64,000 nucleotides of DNA from Ignavibacterium sp. GTDB taxonomy: Bacteria; Bacteroidota; Ignavibacteria; Ignavibacteriales; Ignavibacteriaceae. Where the stretch lies: NCBI GenBank assembly GCA_032027145.1, contig JAVSMP010000001.1, forward strand, positions 958,903-1,022,902. The letters run 5' to 3'. The first letter of the stretch is position 1. Every line of letters begins with the position of its first letter. Below are positions 8,688 to 18,024 of this stretch, one piece after another. The position numbers and the translations under genes are program-made. Below the pieces are notes generated by a model. The model was not told where the DNA came from, did not search any database, and saw only the letters and a program-made list of their open reading frames with translations.

Positions 8688-9770
8688 TTATTTATTCGGT
8701 TTAGGATTAAAAGTTAATTGTCTTTTTCCCCCTGTTATTAAATCCAAAATCCACAATGTTCCATTTTCATACGTCCAAGAATTATTATTTACCAAATAAA
8801 CCACTTTATCACGAATAGGGGAAATACTATATAAGTAATCCATTAGCTGATCAGAAAGTAGTTTTTGATTTGTGCCCAATGAGTCCATTATCCATAGACA
8901 ACCTGCACTCCAAAATGTAATTTTCTTTTCATAAACATCTTGTGGACAACTGTCATCTAAAGTGTTGTTTGTTAATCTACTTATATTATTTCCGTTTTTA
9001 TCCATTACAAATATTTCAGGTGCGCCGACTCCAATATATCTTGTATGAGCTATTTTATTGTTATCTATTGTCCAACTTGGCATTCTTATTTCACCTTTAT
9101 TGGGATCATAGGCTATTCTGGTTTTTTGAGAACCATCTGATTTCATTTTCCAAATAAATTGCATTCCATTAGGGCTGTCGGTATTTGAATCATAAGCAAT
9201 CCACTGTCCATCCGGACTCCAGCTTGGTAAAAAATTTCGTCCTTCAATCATCAATTGCATAATTGTCGTAGTATCAAATGTTTCACCATTAAATTTCATT
9301 TTAAAGATATGCCGCTCATCCCCTATTGGTACTACAAATGCTATCCATTCCCCATCAGGTGACCAAACAGGATTTAAAAGTTTATAAGGTAATATCCTGC
9401 GCATATTTGTTCCATCAGTGTTTATTAGCCAAAAACCAGATTGTTGGGAATACCATTCAATATTTTCAATATTCATTCCAATACTCTCAATAATCTCTAT
9501 TTCACTTTTATTTTGTTCTTTACTATATGTGATTATTACTGTTCTTTGATCATCTGAAATTTTAAACTCTGAAATGTTTGGTAAATTTTTATATAGTTGC
9601 GGTTGATTTAGTGCAATTTTATCTTGTCTAAAAATTATCACAATAGATGATTTATCATTTGTAATATTTACTAATTTATCACCGATCCAAAAGTGATCGT
9701 TATTATTATAGTTTTGAGCTTGTACAAAAAAAGTTACAAATAAAAACAAGAATATTATTAAATTTTTCAT
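8688..9770 (-). CDS. TolB/WD40-like beta-propeller exported protein
   Basis: 360 residues with a signal peptide (MKNLIIFLFLFVTFFVQAQ). From about residue 110 it carries TolB-type blades: WLINTDGTNMRRI, NPVWSPDGEWIAFV (W136), PSWSPDGQWIAYD (W184), MPSWTIDNNKIAHT and EIFVMDKNGNNISRLT. The pattern F/W-S-P-D-G-x-x-I-A is diagnostic of this propeller. No enzymatic domain is attached, unlike S9 peptidases that use the same fold. GGAGAA precedes the ATG. It is probably periplasmic or surface-associated, with an unknown partner, and belongs to the row of minus-strand propeller genes at this end of the window. Confidence 0.85.
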   Translation of the reverse strand: MKNLIIFLFLFVTFFVQAQNYNNNDHFWIGDKLVNITNDKSSIVIIFRQDKIALNQPQLYKNLPNISEFKISDDQRTVIITYSKEQNKSEIEIIESIGMNIENIEWYSQQSGFWLINTDGTNMRRILPYKLLNPVWSPDGEWIAFVVPIGDERHIFKMKFNGETFDTTTIMQLMIEGRNFLPSWSPDGQWIAYDSNTDSPNGMQFIWKMKSDGSQKTRIAYDPNKGEIRMPSWTIDNNKIAHTRYIGVGAPEIFVMDKNGNNISRLTNNTLDDSCPQDVYEKKITFWSAGCLWIMDSLGTNQKLLSDQLMDYLYSISPIRDKVVYLVNNNSWTYENGTLWILDLITGGKRQLTFNPKPNK

Positions 9771-9837
9771 CTTTTATTCTCCATTTTATTAAGTAGTTCT
9801 TTGGATTGAAAAAAGACTACATATTTATTAAGTTTAC

Positions 9838-9937
9838 TCTACAAACAAAACAGCATATTGTTGTTTCAATACAACATCAATCCAAGTGCTAAGTTGTTTG
9901 TTATCTCGCCGTCAATGTGGGCAAACACATTGACGGT
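9838..9937 (-). other. Structured intergenic element (two-part hairpin)
   Basis: On the minus strand an 11-bp perfect hairpin (9936-9909, stem CCGTCAATGTG, loop TTTGCC) is followed by a second closed structure. ACAAACAA near 9903-9896 pairs with TTGTTTGT near 9846-9839, enclosing AGCA/TGCT and a TGTTGT/ACAACA hairpin. There is no T-tract after the first hairpin, so a plain terminator is not an obvious fit. Position between two co-directional genes resembles the elements at 43112 and 46203. Confidence 0.45.
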
Positions 9938-9939
9938 AT

Positions 9940-9954
9940 TTATTTTCCAGTCAT
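9940..9954 (-). other. Four-codon mini-ORF with strong Shine-Dalgarno
   Basis: After the stop of the 9979-11154 gene comes AAAGGAGG, six bases, then ATG-ACT-GGA-AAA-TAA, ending just before the 9909-9936 hairpin. Same layout as 8660-8674. It could be a leader peptide or chance. Confidence 0.35.
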
Positions 9955-9978
9955 AAAAATCCTCCTTTCTTAAAAACT

Positions 9979-11154
9979 TTAGTATTCCCCAACTTTAATA
10001 TTTCTAGGTAGGTTTGAAAAATAATTTGCTGAGTCATATGTTACTGTCAAATAATCAACGATTTTTCCATTTAATGCATCAACTTTTACAACACATGCTT
10101 TGTTTCCATCCTTCATCTGAAAAGAAACAACAGGAGTAATGAACAATGTTCTATTATCCTTAGCAACTGCAATTTTATCAGAATAGTATAAATCATTTAT
10201 TAATACACTATTTGAATTCATTTTTACATCATATTTCCACACCTTGCCAGTACTTGCAAAACCATAAAGATACCCTCCCGGATCACTTATATAAATTGAA
10301 TTACCATCAGGACTCATTGCTAATTTTGAAAATGCACCAACTTCAAATTCTTTGATAATTGTTTTTTTAAGTAGATCAATTACAAAAAAAGAACCATACC
10401 CTCCTAACCCTCGCCAGTTCCAAGCAGTACAAAAAAGATATTTATCGTCTTTAGATATTAAAATATCTGAGTTAGCTAATCCTGAATAACTTAAATTTTT
10501 AAACACAACTATTGAATCGACAGTTTTAAATAAGTCTAAATCAAAAATTCCAAAACCAATTAAATTATTATTAATATCATACATTGGATAATAAACTATA
10601 TTATAGATATTAGCAGCGGCAATTCCTGTGTTGGTTTCCCCAATTGAAATCGTATCTTGTGTTAAGAAACTCATTGACGTTCTATCGTAAACTTGAATTC
10701 CTTTACTTCCAAAAGCAATGAGTAAATTATTATTACTATTCATTGTAAGTGCATAGTAACCGGGAAATAGTCTAATATACCGATTTATTCTTAATGGTTT
10801 TAAACCTATTTCATATAAATCATGTATGTAACTTGGCGACCCATGCCAAATTGAATATAGTCTATCGTTCTCAGGTGAAAACTCAACATTCCAAGGTGCA
10901 GCTGGAGTGGTAATTAGACTATCCATTAGCTGAAATGAGTTAGCATTATAAATCCTAAGACCTCCCTTTGTACCATCTATAGATAAGAAAATTGCTGCAT
11001 TTTCTGGTAATGGTTGTAGAGGTGGAACATAGATATTTTCCAAATCATCACAAGATGCAAAGATTATAAACAGCACTGCGATGAAAATCATTCCCAAACA
11101 AATTCTGTAAAAGCTATAATATTTGACCGCGAAGAAAAATTTTTTTTTACTCAT
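9979..11154 (-). CDS. YncE-like beta-propeller lipoprotein
   Basis: 391 residues. An unusually long basic N-terminus precedes the hydrophobic leader (18-33), which ends in the lipobox FASC (Cys35), so it should be a lipoprotein. The body has seven-bladed-propeller features: NVEFSPENDRLYSI, ILISKDDKYLFCT, KLAMSPDGNSIYISD and KIAVAKDNRTLFIT. These S/K-D-x-R/K-x-L/I-Y/F repeats are those of YncE/YVTN-type proteins. Function unknown; probably surface or periplasmic binding. CGGAGGGC lies just before the ATG. A 279-bp divergent region separates it from the DUF5916 gene. Confidence 0.82.
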   Translation of the reverse strand: MSKKKFFFAVKYYSFYRICLGMIFIAVLFIIFASCDDLENIYVPPLQPLPENAAIFLSIDGTKGGLRIYNANSFQLMDSLITTPAAPWNVEFSPENDRLYSIWHGSPSYIHDLYEIGLKPLRINRYIRLFPGYYALTMNSNNNLLIAFGSKGIQVYDRTSMSFLTQDTISIGETNTGIAAANIYNIVYYPMYDINNNLIGFGIFDLDLFKTVDSIVVFKNLSYSGLANSDILISKDDKYLFCTAWNWRGLGGYGSFFVIDLLKKTIIKEFEVGAFSKLAMSPDGNSIYISDPGGYLYGFASTGKVWKYDVKMNSNSVLINDLYYSDKIAVAKDNRTLFITPVVSFQMKDGNKACVVKVDALNGKIVDYLTVTYDSANYFSNLPRNIKVGEY

Positions 11155-11433
11155 TGTGCCCTCCGAGCAGTTTTTATAAAGTAATTTTTATGCTATAAAT
11201 ATAATTGAAAAAAAAAATCAAATTCAAAGCCAAACAAATTGTGTCGGTAAAAAATTATTTACTTAACAGGTAATAGCTTCAAATGCAGTAATATATTTTG
11301 CTAAGCAAAGTATAACCTAATTATATCATTCATAAAAAATATTTACCGCTCATATAAAATTCCAAATAAAAACTCACTAATAAAGTAACTTTCGGCAGTT
11401 AAAATCAATCTAAAGTTTAAAAGCACTTACTTT

Positions 11434-13623
11434 ATGAATAAACTTATATCACTTTTCATTTTAACATTCTCAACTTTTCTTCTTGCAAGCGAAGGAAGCA
11501 AGAACGAAAATAAGTCATTAACTCTTATTAAAATTGACAAAGAAATAAATATAGATGGAGTAGTTGATGATGTTTGGAATTACGCTGATTCAACAACAAG
11601 CTTTTTTCAATTAGATCCTTTTTTTAATCAGCCAACATCTGTAAAAACAGTTGCAAAAGTTTTAACAACAGATGAAGCAATTTATTGTCTAATGATCTGT
11701 TATGATGATAAAAACAACATCCAGGCAAATGCAGGCTTACACGATGCATATACAGGAGATATTGTTTCAATGATGCTCGATACTTTTGGCGACAAGCAAA
11801 CTGCTTACAAGTTTGCTGTCAATGCATCCGGTGTTAAGTCCGATTCCCGAATGCTTGATGATGCACGCAACCGTGATTACAGCTGGGATGGAATCTGGGA
11901 TGCCGCTTCACAAATTTATGATTGGGGTTATGTGGTAGAAATTAGAATTCCTTATAAATCAATTAAGTATGATAAAAATCTTACTGAGTGGGGATTGGAC
12001 TTTGACCGCTGGCGATCTTACAATAAAGAAGATATTTACTGGTGCGAGTATGAACAAAGCGAAGGACAAAGAATTTCTAAATTCGGTAAACTTATTTTTG
12101 AAGATTTTAAACCAACAATAACCGGAATCAATTTAGAGATTTATCCTGTTGGAATTGCAAAGACAACTTATCTCGGTAATAACAAATACAAATTTGACCC
12201 TAATGCAGGCTTAGATGTTTTTTACAATCCATCCGAACGACTTACATTTTTATTTACTGCTAACCCTGATTTTGCTCAGGTGGAAGCAGACCCTTTTTCG
12301 TTTAATATAAGTCGTTACGAGAGTTACTTTTCTGAAAGACGACCATTCTTTACAGAAGGCAACGAAGTTTTTAATCCATCAGGTAAAGAAAGAAGTTCAG
12401 GTTTTTATAGCCCGTTAGAGCTTTTCTATTCAAGAAGAATTGGTAAACTTCTACCGGGCGGAAAAGAAGTTCCATTGATCTTTGGCACTAAGGCTTTTGG
12501 CAGATATGATGATTGGGAGTATGGCGGATTTGTTGCACTAACCGGAAAAGAAAATTATATATTCAACAATCAGCAGTTAACGGAAGAACAAGCTTACTTT
12601 GGCTCAGCAAGACTTAAAAAGAAGATTTTAGAAAATTCATCAATTGGTTTGCTGATGGTTGGTAAACAAACAAATGATAATACATACGGTGTAATAGATA
12701 TTGATGGTGCATTTCGCGGTTCTGATTGGCAGCTTGCTTATCAATTTGCAAGATCTTTTGAAAACAGCAAGGGTGATTATGCGGCTTCTATTGGTTTTAG
12801 AAATATGAGCAAAAGCTGGGCGAACTTATTCAGGTTTAGGGCAATAGGAAATAAATTTAATATAAGCGAGGTGGGATTTGTTCCATGGAGAGGAACTCTT
12901 AATTCTGTAATTCTAACCGGACCGATATGGTATCTTGAAAGTGGTGTAATAAGAAATATGTTTTTGTATCTAGGTTCTTCAATCAATTATGAACATGCTG
13001 ATCTATATACTGATTATTCAGGAGTTATTGGTTTTAATATGCAGTTTCGGGATGGATGGGGTTATGAGATTAATACTGATTTTGGTAAGAGTAAAGACGA
13101 AGGAATTTTTTATAATTCTTATAGTTTAAATTTTAGTTCCTGGTTTGATGTCTCGCAAATCTGGAGTGGAAATCTTTGGGGAGGTTATCAAAAAACTTTT
13201 AACTTTAACAGAAATTATCTTGCAGCTTATTCCTGGGTTGGATTCTCGGCTAGCTGGAAAGCACTGAATATTTTAACTGTGGGAACCTCTTACGATATGT
13301 TTATTGAAAATAATCCCGACGGTAACATTGAAGATATTACATACAATGCACGTCCGTTTTTTTCATTAACACCGATTAACAATTTAAACTTCAGGGTTTA
13401 TGTTGATAATGTTTTTGTCAGATCAACAAATAGAATGGAAAGAATTATCGGCGGATTTTTATTCAGCTGGAACTTTTTACCAAAGAGCTGGATTTATCTT
13501 GCAATAAACGAATTCCGCGATAGAAGCGATGAATACGATTCAAACAACAACTTGCTTCCAAGCAGAATGCACACAACGGACCGCGCAGGAGTGTTTAAGA
13601 TTAAGTATTTGTATTACTTCTAA
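11434..13623 (+). CDS. DUF5916 protein with CBM9-like domain and outer-membrane barrel
   Basis: 729 residues. A signal peptide (1-18) is followed by a CBM9-like beta-sandwich (~33-215; IDGVVDDVWNYAD, WDGIWDAASQIYDWGYVVEIRIPY). The DUF5916 signature lies around 270-315 (NPDFAQVEADPFSFNISRYESYFSERRPFF). The C-terminal half consists of alternating aromatic-rich strands ending in a terminal aromatic (KIKYLYYF), as expected for an outer-membrane beta-barrel. Homologues of this layout are common in Bacteroidota and relatives, but their substrate is not established; the sandwich suggests polysaccharide or peptide binding at the surface. It is monocistronic, with the next start 55 bases on. Confidence 0.88.
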   Translation: MNKLISLFILTFSTFLLASEGSKNENKSLTLIKIDKEINIDGVVDDVWNYADSTTSFFQLDPFFNQPTSVKTVAKVLTTDEAIYCLMICYDDKNNIQANAGLHDAYTGDIVSMMLDTFGDKQTAYKFAVNASGVKSDSRMLDDARNRDYSWDGIWDAASQIYDWGYVVEIRIPYKSIKYDKNLTEWGLDFDRWRSYNKEDIYWCEYEQSEGQRISKFGKLIFEDFKPTITGINLEIYPVGIAKTTYLGNNKYKFDPNAGLDVFYNPSERLTFLFTANPDFAQVEADPFSFNISRYESYFSERRPFFTEGNEVFNPSGKERSSGFYSPLELFYSRRIGKLLPGGKEVPLIFGTKAFGRYDDWEYGGFVALTGKENYIFNNQQLTEEQAYFGSARLKKKILENSSIGLLMVGKQTNDNTYGVIDIDGAFRGSDWQLAYQFARSFENSKGDYAASIGFRNMSKSWANLFRFRAIGNKFNISEVGFVPWRGTLNSVILTGPIWYLESGVIRNMFLYLGSSINYEHADLYTDYSGVIGFNMQFRDGWGYEINTDFGKSKDEGIFYNSYSLNFSSWFDVSQIWSGNLWGGYQKTFNFNRNYLAAYSWVGFSASWKALNILTVGTSYDMFIENNPDGNIEDITYNARPFFSLTPINNLNFRVYVDNVFVRSTNRMERIIGGFLFSWNFLPKSWIYLAINEFRDRSDEYDSNNNLLPSRMHTTDRAGVFKIKYLYYF

Positions 13624-13678
13624 TCTCAGTTGTGCCGCATGCTAAGAAAAAAGACTATCATATAAAAAAGGGTAAAGT

Positions 13679-14224
13679 ATGAACATTACATTAATTATTA
13701 TCGTAGCGATTTTAGGAATATTTGCGATTGTATTTGTTTACTATGGAGGATTGATTAAAGTAACTTGTCGGATTGAGAAACAAGGAGGAGAAAAACTGGC
13801 ATATAAACAAATGACAGGTGATTATGCAAAAAGTGCAAAGCTAATGGATGAAATTTATTATTCATTACTTAACAACTATGCTATTGATACCTGCAAAGGG
13901 TTTGGAATTTACTATGATAACCCGAAAGTAGTGGAAAAAAGTAAATTGCGTTCAGATATTGGTTGTATTGTCGAAGATAAGGACAGTTCTAAATTAACTC
14001 AGATTGCTGAAGAGTTAAGTACAAAAACATTTCCAGAAAGGTCATATATAGTTGCCGAATTCCCAAGTAAAGGAAAATTATCCATTTTGTTTGGCATAAT
14101 GAAAGTATATCCTGCAATTGAAAAATATGTGGAATATAATGGTTATAAAAATGAAGGTTCTGTGATGGAAATATACGATGTTCCAAACAGGAAAATAGTT
14201 TATAGAAAAGAAATTATAGAGTAA
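13679..14224 (+). CDS. Membrane-anchored GyrI-like domain protein (TEX264-like layout)
   Basis: 181 residues. One N-terminal transmembrane segment (3-24, IIIVAILGIFAIVFVYYGG) precedes a single GyrI/SOUL-type ligand-binding domain (GYRI-like strands LIKVTCRIEKQGGEKLAYKQM...GFGIYYDNPK..SDIGCIV...FPSKGKLSILFGIMKVYPAIEKY). Such domains bind small hydrophobic ligands. A transmembrane anchor followed by this domain is the arrangement known from TEX264-like proteins; the biochemical role here is not known. The stop is only five bases before the radical SAM gene, so the two are almost certainly one operon. Confidence 0.8.
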   Translation: MNITLIIIVAILGIFAIVFVYYGGLIKVTCRIEKQGGEKLAYKQMTGDYAKSAKLMDEIYYSLLNNYAIDTCKGFGIYYDNPKVVEKSKLRSDIGCIVEDKDSSKLTQIAEELSTKTFPERSYIVAEFPSKGKLSILFGIMKVYPAIEKYVEYNGYKNEGSVMEIYDVPNRKIVYRKEIIE

Positions 14225-14229
14225 AGAGC

Positions 14230-15114
14230 ATGGATACAGTTGTTTCTGAAAATAACATAACAGAAATAATCTGCACAAGTGCACTGAATAAATTAAAGAG
14301 AAAAATTCCTTACGGCTGGGATTTGAATATATACAGGGGGTGCAGTCATAATTGCAAATATTGTTATGCGATTAATTCTCACGACTTTTTAAAAGAACAA
14401 GGCTTTTCAAAAGTTTTTGCAAAATTAAATATTGCCGAACTTCTTGATAAAGAATTAAGTAATCCAAAATGGAATAGAGAAATAATAAATATTGGCGGTG
14501 TGACTGATAGTTACCAAAAAGCTGAGGAGAAAATGAAAATTATGCCTCAGGTTTTGAAGGTTTTAATTAAACATAAGACACCAGCTATAATTTCAACCAA
14601 ATCAGATTTAATTCTTCGAGACTTTGATTTAATTGCTGAATTGTCAAAACTTACCTATGTAAATATTGCATCAACAATAACGACAATGAACGAAGATGAC
14701 CGTAAAAAGATTGAACCTTATGGCAGCCCAAGTATAGAGAGATTTAAGATGCTGAAAGAGTTTAGAAAAACTAATGTCTCTGTTGGATTACATACAATGC
14801 CAATAATTCCTTACATAACAGATAGCTATTCAAACATTGAAAGTTTATGTTCAGAAGCAAGGGCTTCTAACGTTCATTATATGCTGCCTGGAACTTTGTA
14901 TTTACGAGGAGCAACGAGAAAGGTATTCTTTGAATTTATTAAAGACCAATATTCAGATAAATACGAGAATATGAAAATTCTATATAAAACAGGAGGAGCA
15001 GAAAAATCATACAAAGAAAAATTGTATAATGAGATAGTTAATCCATTACGTGAGAAATACGGAATTTCAAATAGTTATATTAAACCATTGAAAGAAAAAA
15101 TACATAAAGATTGA
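14230..15114 (+). CDS. Radical SAM protein of the SPL-like family
   Basis: 294 residues. The iron-sulphur motif CSHNCKYC (Cys38, Cys42, Cys45) has the C-x3-C-x2-C spacing of radical SAM enzymes. It is preceded by GWDLNIYRGC, typical of the family related to spore photoproduct lyase (SplB-like, COG1533). Later barrel elements include NIGGVTDSYQKAEEK, ISTKSDLILRD and VNIASTITTMNEDDRKKIEP. The SPL-specific Cys and the substrate cannot be assigned from sequence. It is translated right after the GyrI-like gene. The family label is firm; the reaction is not. Confidence 0.85.
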   Translation: MDTVVSENNITEIICTSALNKLKRKIPYGWDLNIYRGCSHNCKYCYAINSHDFLKEQGFSKVFAKLNIAELLDKELSNPKWNREIINIGGVTDSYQKAEEKMKIMPQVLKVLIKHKTPAIISTKSDLILRDFDLIAELSKLTYVNIASTITTMNEDDRKKIEPYGSPSIERFKMLKEFRKTNVSVGLHTMPIIPYITDSYSNIESLCSEARASNVHYMLPGTLYLRGATRKVFFEFIKDQYSDKYENMKILYKTGGAEKSYKEKLYNEIVNPLREKYGISNSYIKPLKEKIHKD

Positions 15115-15472
15115 AAAAGTACTGCGGCTCAACATCGTGAAAAAAAACATTTTGCATTCAGTGGTTTATCAAGAGTTTCAGCTCGTATCAAAAGTAGTTA
15201 TAACTCGATAGTAAATCGCTTTGTAATGCCAAACGTTTCATAAACATAACCGGTTAACGAAACATTTTTTTTATGCGTCAAGTTAGTCGTTAAATGTTTA
15301 TAATGTAAAGCTGTTTTTTTCTTATCCACGTGTAAATTTTGGCGACAATTAATGCATTTAACCGCCAAAACATAATTATTTAACAGCCAGTCAGTTGTAC
15401 AAAATTTGATAAAATAATTTTCTAAATGGAAATTCAATAGTTTATCAAATTATAAATCAAGGGAGTTAAATA
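15115..15472 (+). other. Intergenic stretch, no convincing gene
   Basis: A 79-codon frame on the minus strand (15198-15437) has no recognisable domain or ribosome binding site and is not accepted. The only structure seen is the 10-base palindrome TAACCGGTTA at 15247-15256, flanked by GTTTC and GAAAC. The last 20 bases hold AAGGGAG, the ribosome binding site of the next gene. Confidence 0.4.
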
Positions 15473-16162
15473 ATGCCTCGAAAAATTTATTTATTAGTTA
15501 ATGTAATGTTGTTTATAATCGTGTGCGAAATTTATCCGCAAACAGTTCCGCCTTTAGCTGCAAATCCTAAATATTCATTTGGTGTTCTGGTAGGATATAC
15601 AAGAAATTTTGGTGTTAATGTTTCAGGAACTATTTCTGAGTTCACTTATGATATACCCTTATCAATAAGATTAAGTGCCGGCTATAATGTTAGAAATGCA
15701 GGCAATCCCTGGGATGCAAGAAAGATTTTTATAAATGATAATACAAACGGAGATCCTGATAAATCCGGACATACAATCGATTTTAGATTAGACTTTGCTG
15801 TGCCTGTTAATCTGTTCTCAATCAGGAAGTCTTTATTATATATTGGACCGCGTTACTCAATGCTGACATCAACATTTGAATTTATCGGAGGCAATGAGTT
15901 TTTTGATATTACAGCATCTCAGTTTGGATTAGGAACAGGATTAGATTTGTATTTCGGTATTAATCCGACTTTAAGTTTTGTTGTCTCAGGCGGGTTCGAT
16001 TATTACTTTAGCAATAAAGTTGGCGGACACGATTCATTTTATATGCCCGATGGAACTGATATTAACGGAAGACAAGGGTACACCTACGATGATGCAGCAA
16101 AATCAGTTAATCTTCCTAAATATGAAGTAAGGTTTATGGCCGGATTAAGTTTTGGTCTTTAG
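15473..16162 (+). CDS. Small outer-membrane beta-barrel protein
   Basis: 229 residues. A signal peptide ends near IYPQ (22), and the mature protein begins with PKYSFGVLVGYTRNF. Alternating hydrophobic/polar strands follow (IPLSIRLSAGYNVR, HTIDFRLDFAVPVNLF, SQFGLGTGLDLYFGI, LSFVVSGGFDYYFS), ending YEVRFMAGLSFGL. This is the pattern of a small 8-10 stranded outer-membrane barrel (OMP_b-brl type). No specific function can be given. AAGGGAG is 7 bases before the ATG. It converges with the beta-helix gene, with a shared hairpin between them. Confidence 0.78.
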   Translation: MPRKIYLLVNVMLFIIVCEIYPQTVPPLAANPKYSFGVLVGYTRNFGVNVSGTISEFTYDIPLSIRLSAGYNVRNAGNPWDARKIFINDNTNGDPDKSGHTIDFRLDFAVPVNLFSIRKSLLYIGPRYSMLTSTFEFIGGNEFFDITASQFGLGTGLDLYFGINPTLSFVVSGGFDYYFSNKVGGHDSFYMPDGTDINGRQGYTYDDAAKSVNLPKYEVRFMAGLSFGL

Positions 16163-16172
16163 TGTTAAAGTT

Positions 16173-16203
16173 GAGAGCCATCCTTGTAATCAGGATGACT
16201 CTC
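16173..16203. terminator. Hairpin between convergent genes
   Basis: Twelve-base arms GAGAGCCATCCT / AGGATGACTCTC with one mismatch and a 7-base loop, located 11 bases past the barrel gene stop and 10 bases before the end of the opposing gene. Probably a bidirectional terminator. Confidence 0.65.
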
Positions 16204-16212
16204 ATTAAAAAA

Positions 16213-18024
16213 TTATTTCATCAGCAGCATTTTGCGGGTTTCAACAAATTTACCTGAGGTTATTTTATAAAAATAAACACCGCTTGATAAACCTGAAGCA
16301 TCAAAATTAAATTCATATCTTCCGGCTGGTTTAAATTCATCTATAGGCTTTGCAACTTCATTCCCAAGTATATCATATACTTTTAATGTTACATTACCGT
16401 TTACAGGTAATTGATAGCTGATTTTAGTACTTGGATTAAAAGGGTTTGGATAATTCTGATCCACAGAAAACCCAAGAGGTAAAACAAAATTAACTTCTAT
16501 AATATCTGAATACTTGTAAGTGCCGGCAAAATCAATTTGCTTTAACCTGTATTGATATTCTCCCGTTTCTAAATTCTTATCAACAAAAGAATATGCTTGT
16601 GATTCTGTTATTGTACCGTTACCATTTACAAAACCAATATTATTCCAATCACCACTTCTCTCGTTTTTCGCTTCTCTTCTTTCAACCTGAAATCCAGAAT
16701 TATTAAGTTCAGTTGCTGTAATCCAATCAAGTCTTACATACTCATTTACAATCTGCGCAGTAAACGATGTTAACTCAACAGGAATAGAATTTGAGAACGG
16801 CATAAATTTTACCAGGCCAAGCGTTGTATCATCTGCGAAATGGAAAATATGATCTTCAATTGATGCTGAATCATAAACACCCCAATCATTGTTTTGTGCA
16901 TAAATCGGATCAGGTGTATTGTTATATAAATCATAAACGTTAGAGCCTTGAACATTGCCATAAATAATATTTAATCCATCATCAGTTGTATCCGGGTTTT
17001 CAATATTACCAAGATTAGGTTTAGCAGCGGGCTGTCCGCTTATTCCAACCTGAATAGTAACTCCCCACCAGTTACCATAAATTCGATTTCTGGAAATTAT
17101 TGGTGCAACCACAGCAGTACCGAAGGTATTTATTCCGCTGCCGGCAGCCATAACATCAGGATTTATATTGTTATTATATATAATATTATCATGAACATAA
17201 CAGGTAATTGGATTGTTGCCGGTCATTGTTATGCCGAAGCTGTTATTATAAATTTCATTAAATGCAATTTCAGATGACGAGGAAGAACCGCTAATCAAAG
17301 TTGATATGCTGATTCCGCCTGTTCTGTTAAACATACCACCGCGGATAATATTGTGTCTGATAGTTGGTGAATTATTGTTTTGAGTTCCAACAGTAATCTG
17401 ATTTTTGGGGCTGGCATTCTGAGAGTTATTATTAATAAGTTCATTCCATTCAATTAACGGAGAGCTTCCGGTGGTTACATAAATTCCATACTCAAAAGTT
17501 CTTTCTATTCTGTTATGAGAAATTATTGGATTAGAACCGGATTGGAGATAAATACTTCTTCTGCATTTCCATAAATACGAATTTGATAATGTTGGACTTG
17601 CACCTGAACATCTAAAACCATAAGAAGCATACTCAATCCTTGCATAACTAATTGCACATGCAGAATCCACTGAAGGATTCAGAAAATTAAAACCATTGTA
17701 TGCGCCGCCGGTTGAATCTTGAGTTAATGATGAAAATATAATTGAATCAGCCGCGGTACCAACCGCCCAAAATTTTCCGTTTATATCAAAACCGGATGTA
17801 GAACCAGAAAAGAGAACAGTTGTACCAGGGTTTATAAAAACTCTGTCATTTTCCGCAATAGTTACTTTAGCGCTAATTGTGTAAATAGGAAATGAACCGG
17901 TTACAACTCCGCCAGAATTTGCAACAAGATCATCAAGCCCCCAATTAACACTGGTATTTGGGGTTATATATTGCGCAAACATTTGTGAAGAAATTAAAAT
18001 AAAAAGTAAAAATAATTTTTGCAC
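16213..18024 (-). CDS. Right-handed beta-helix secreted protein with T9SS tail
   Basis: 603 residues. Signal peptide 1-18 (..SQMFAQ). Residues ~50-400 form parallel beta-helix coils with repeating N-x-I-x-x-N/G steps (SNPIISHNRIERTFEYGIYV, SSSSEIAFNEIYNNSFGI, PITCYVHDNIIYNNN). This fold is used in pectate lyases and NosD-like proteins; no lyase catalytic set is evident. A PVELTSFTAQIVNEYVRLDW segment follows, with the sorting tail from about residue 523 (QNYPNPFNPSTKISYQLP) to RKMLLMK. Probably a surface-bound polysaccharide-binding or structural protein. GGAG precedes the start. Confidence 0.87.
   Translation of the reverse strand: MQKLFLLFILISSQMFAQYITPNTSVNWGLDDLVANSGGVVTGSFPIYTISAKVTIAENDRVFINPGTTVLFSGSTSGFDINGKFWAVGTAADSIIFSSLTQDSTGGAYNGFNFLNPSVDSACAISYARIEYASYGFRCSGASPTLSNSYLWKCRRSIYLQSGSNPIISHNRIERTFEYGIYVTTGSSPLIEWNELINNNSQNASPKNQITVGTQNNNSPTIRHNIIRGGMFNRTGGISISTLISGSSSSSEIAFNEIYNNSFGITMTGNNPITCYVHDNIIYNNNINPDVMAAGSGINTFGTAVVAPIISRNRIYGNWWGVTIQVGISGQPAAKPNLGNIENPDTTDDGLNIIYGNVQGSNVYDLYNNTPDPIYAQNNDWGVYDSASIEDHIFHFADDTTLGLVKFMPFSNSIPVELTSFTAQIVNEYVRLDWITATELNNSGFQVERREAKNERSGDWNNIGFVNGNGTITESQAYSFVDKNLETGEYQYRLKQIDFAGTYKYSDIIEVNFVLPLGFSVDQNYPNPFNPSTKISYQLPVNGNVTLKVYDILGNEVAKPIDEFKPAGRYEFNFDASGLSSGVYFYKITSGKFVETRKMLLMK

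Noticed and set aside
15234-15262. Integron attC-like site around TAACCGGTTA / GTTAACG
   Set aside because: The paired R and L boxes and the bulged stem of attC sites cannot be laid out, and no integrase is present.
15198-15437. 79-codon minus-strand frame in the gap before the outer-membrane protein
   Set aside because: No ribosome binding site, no domain, and composition like the surrounding AT-rich DNA.
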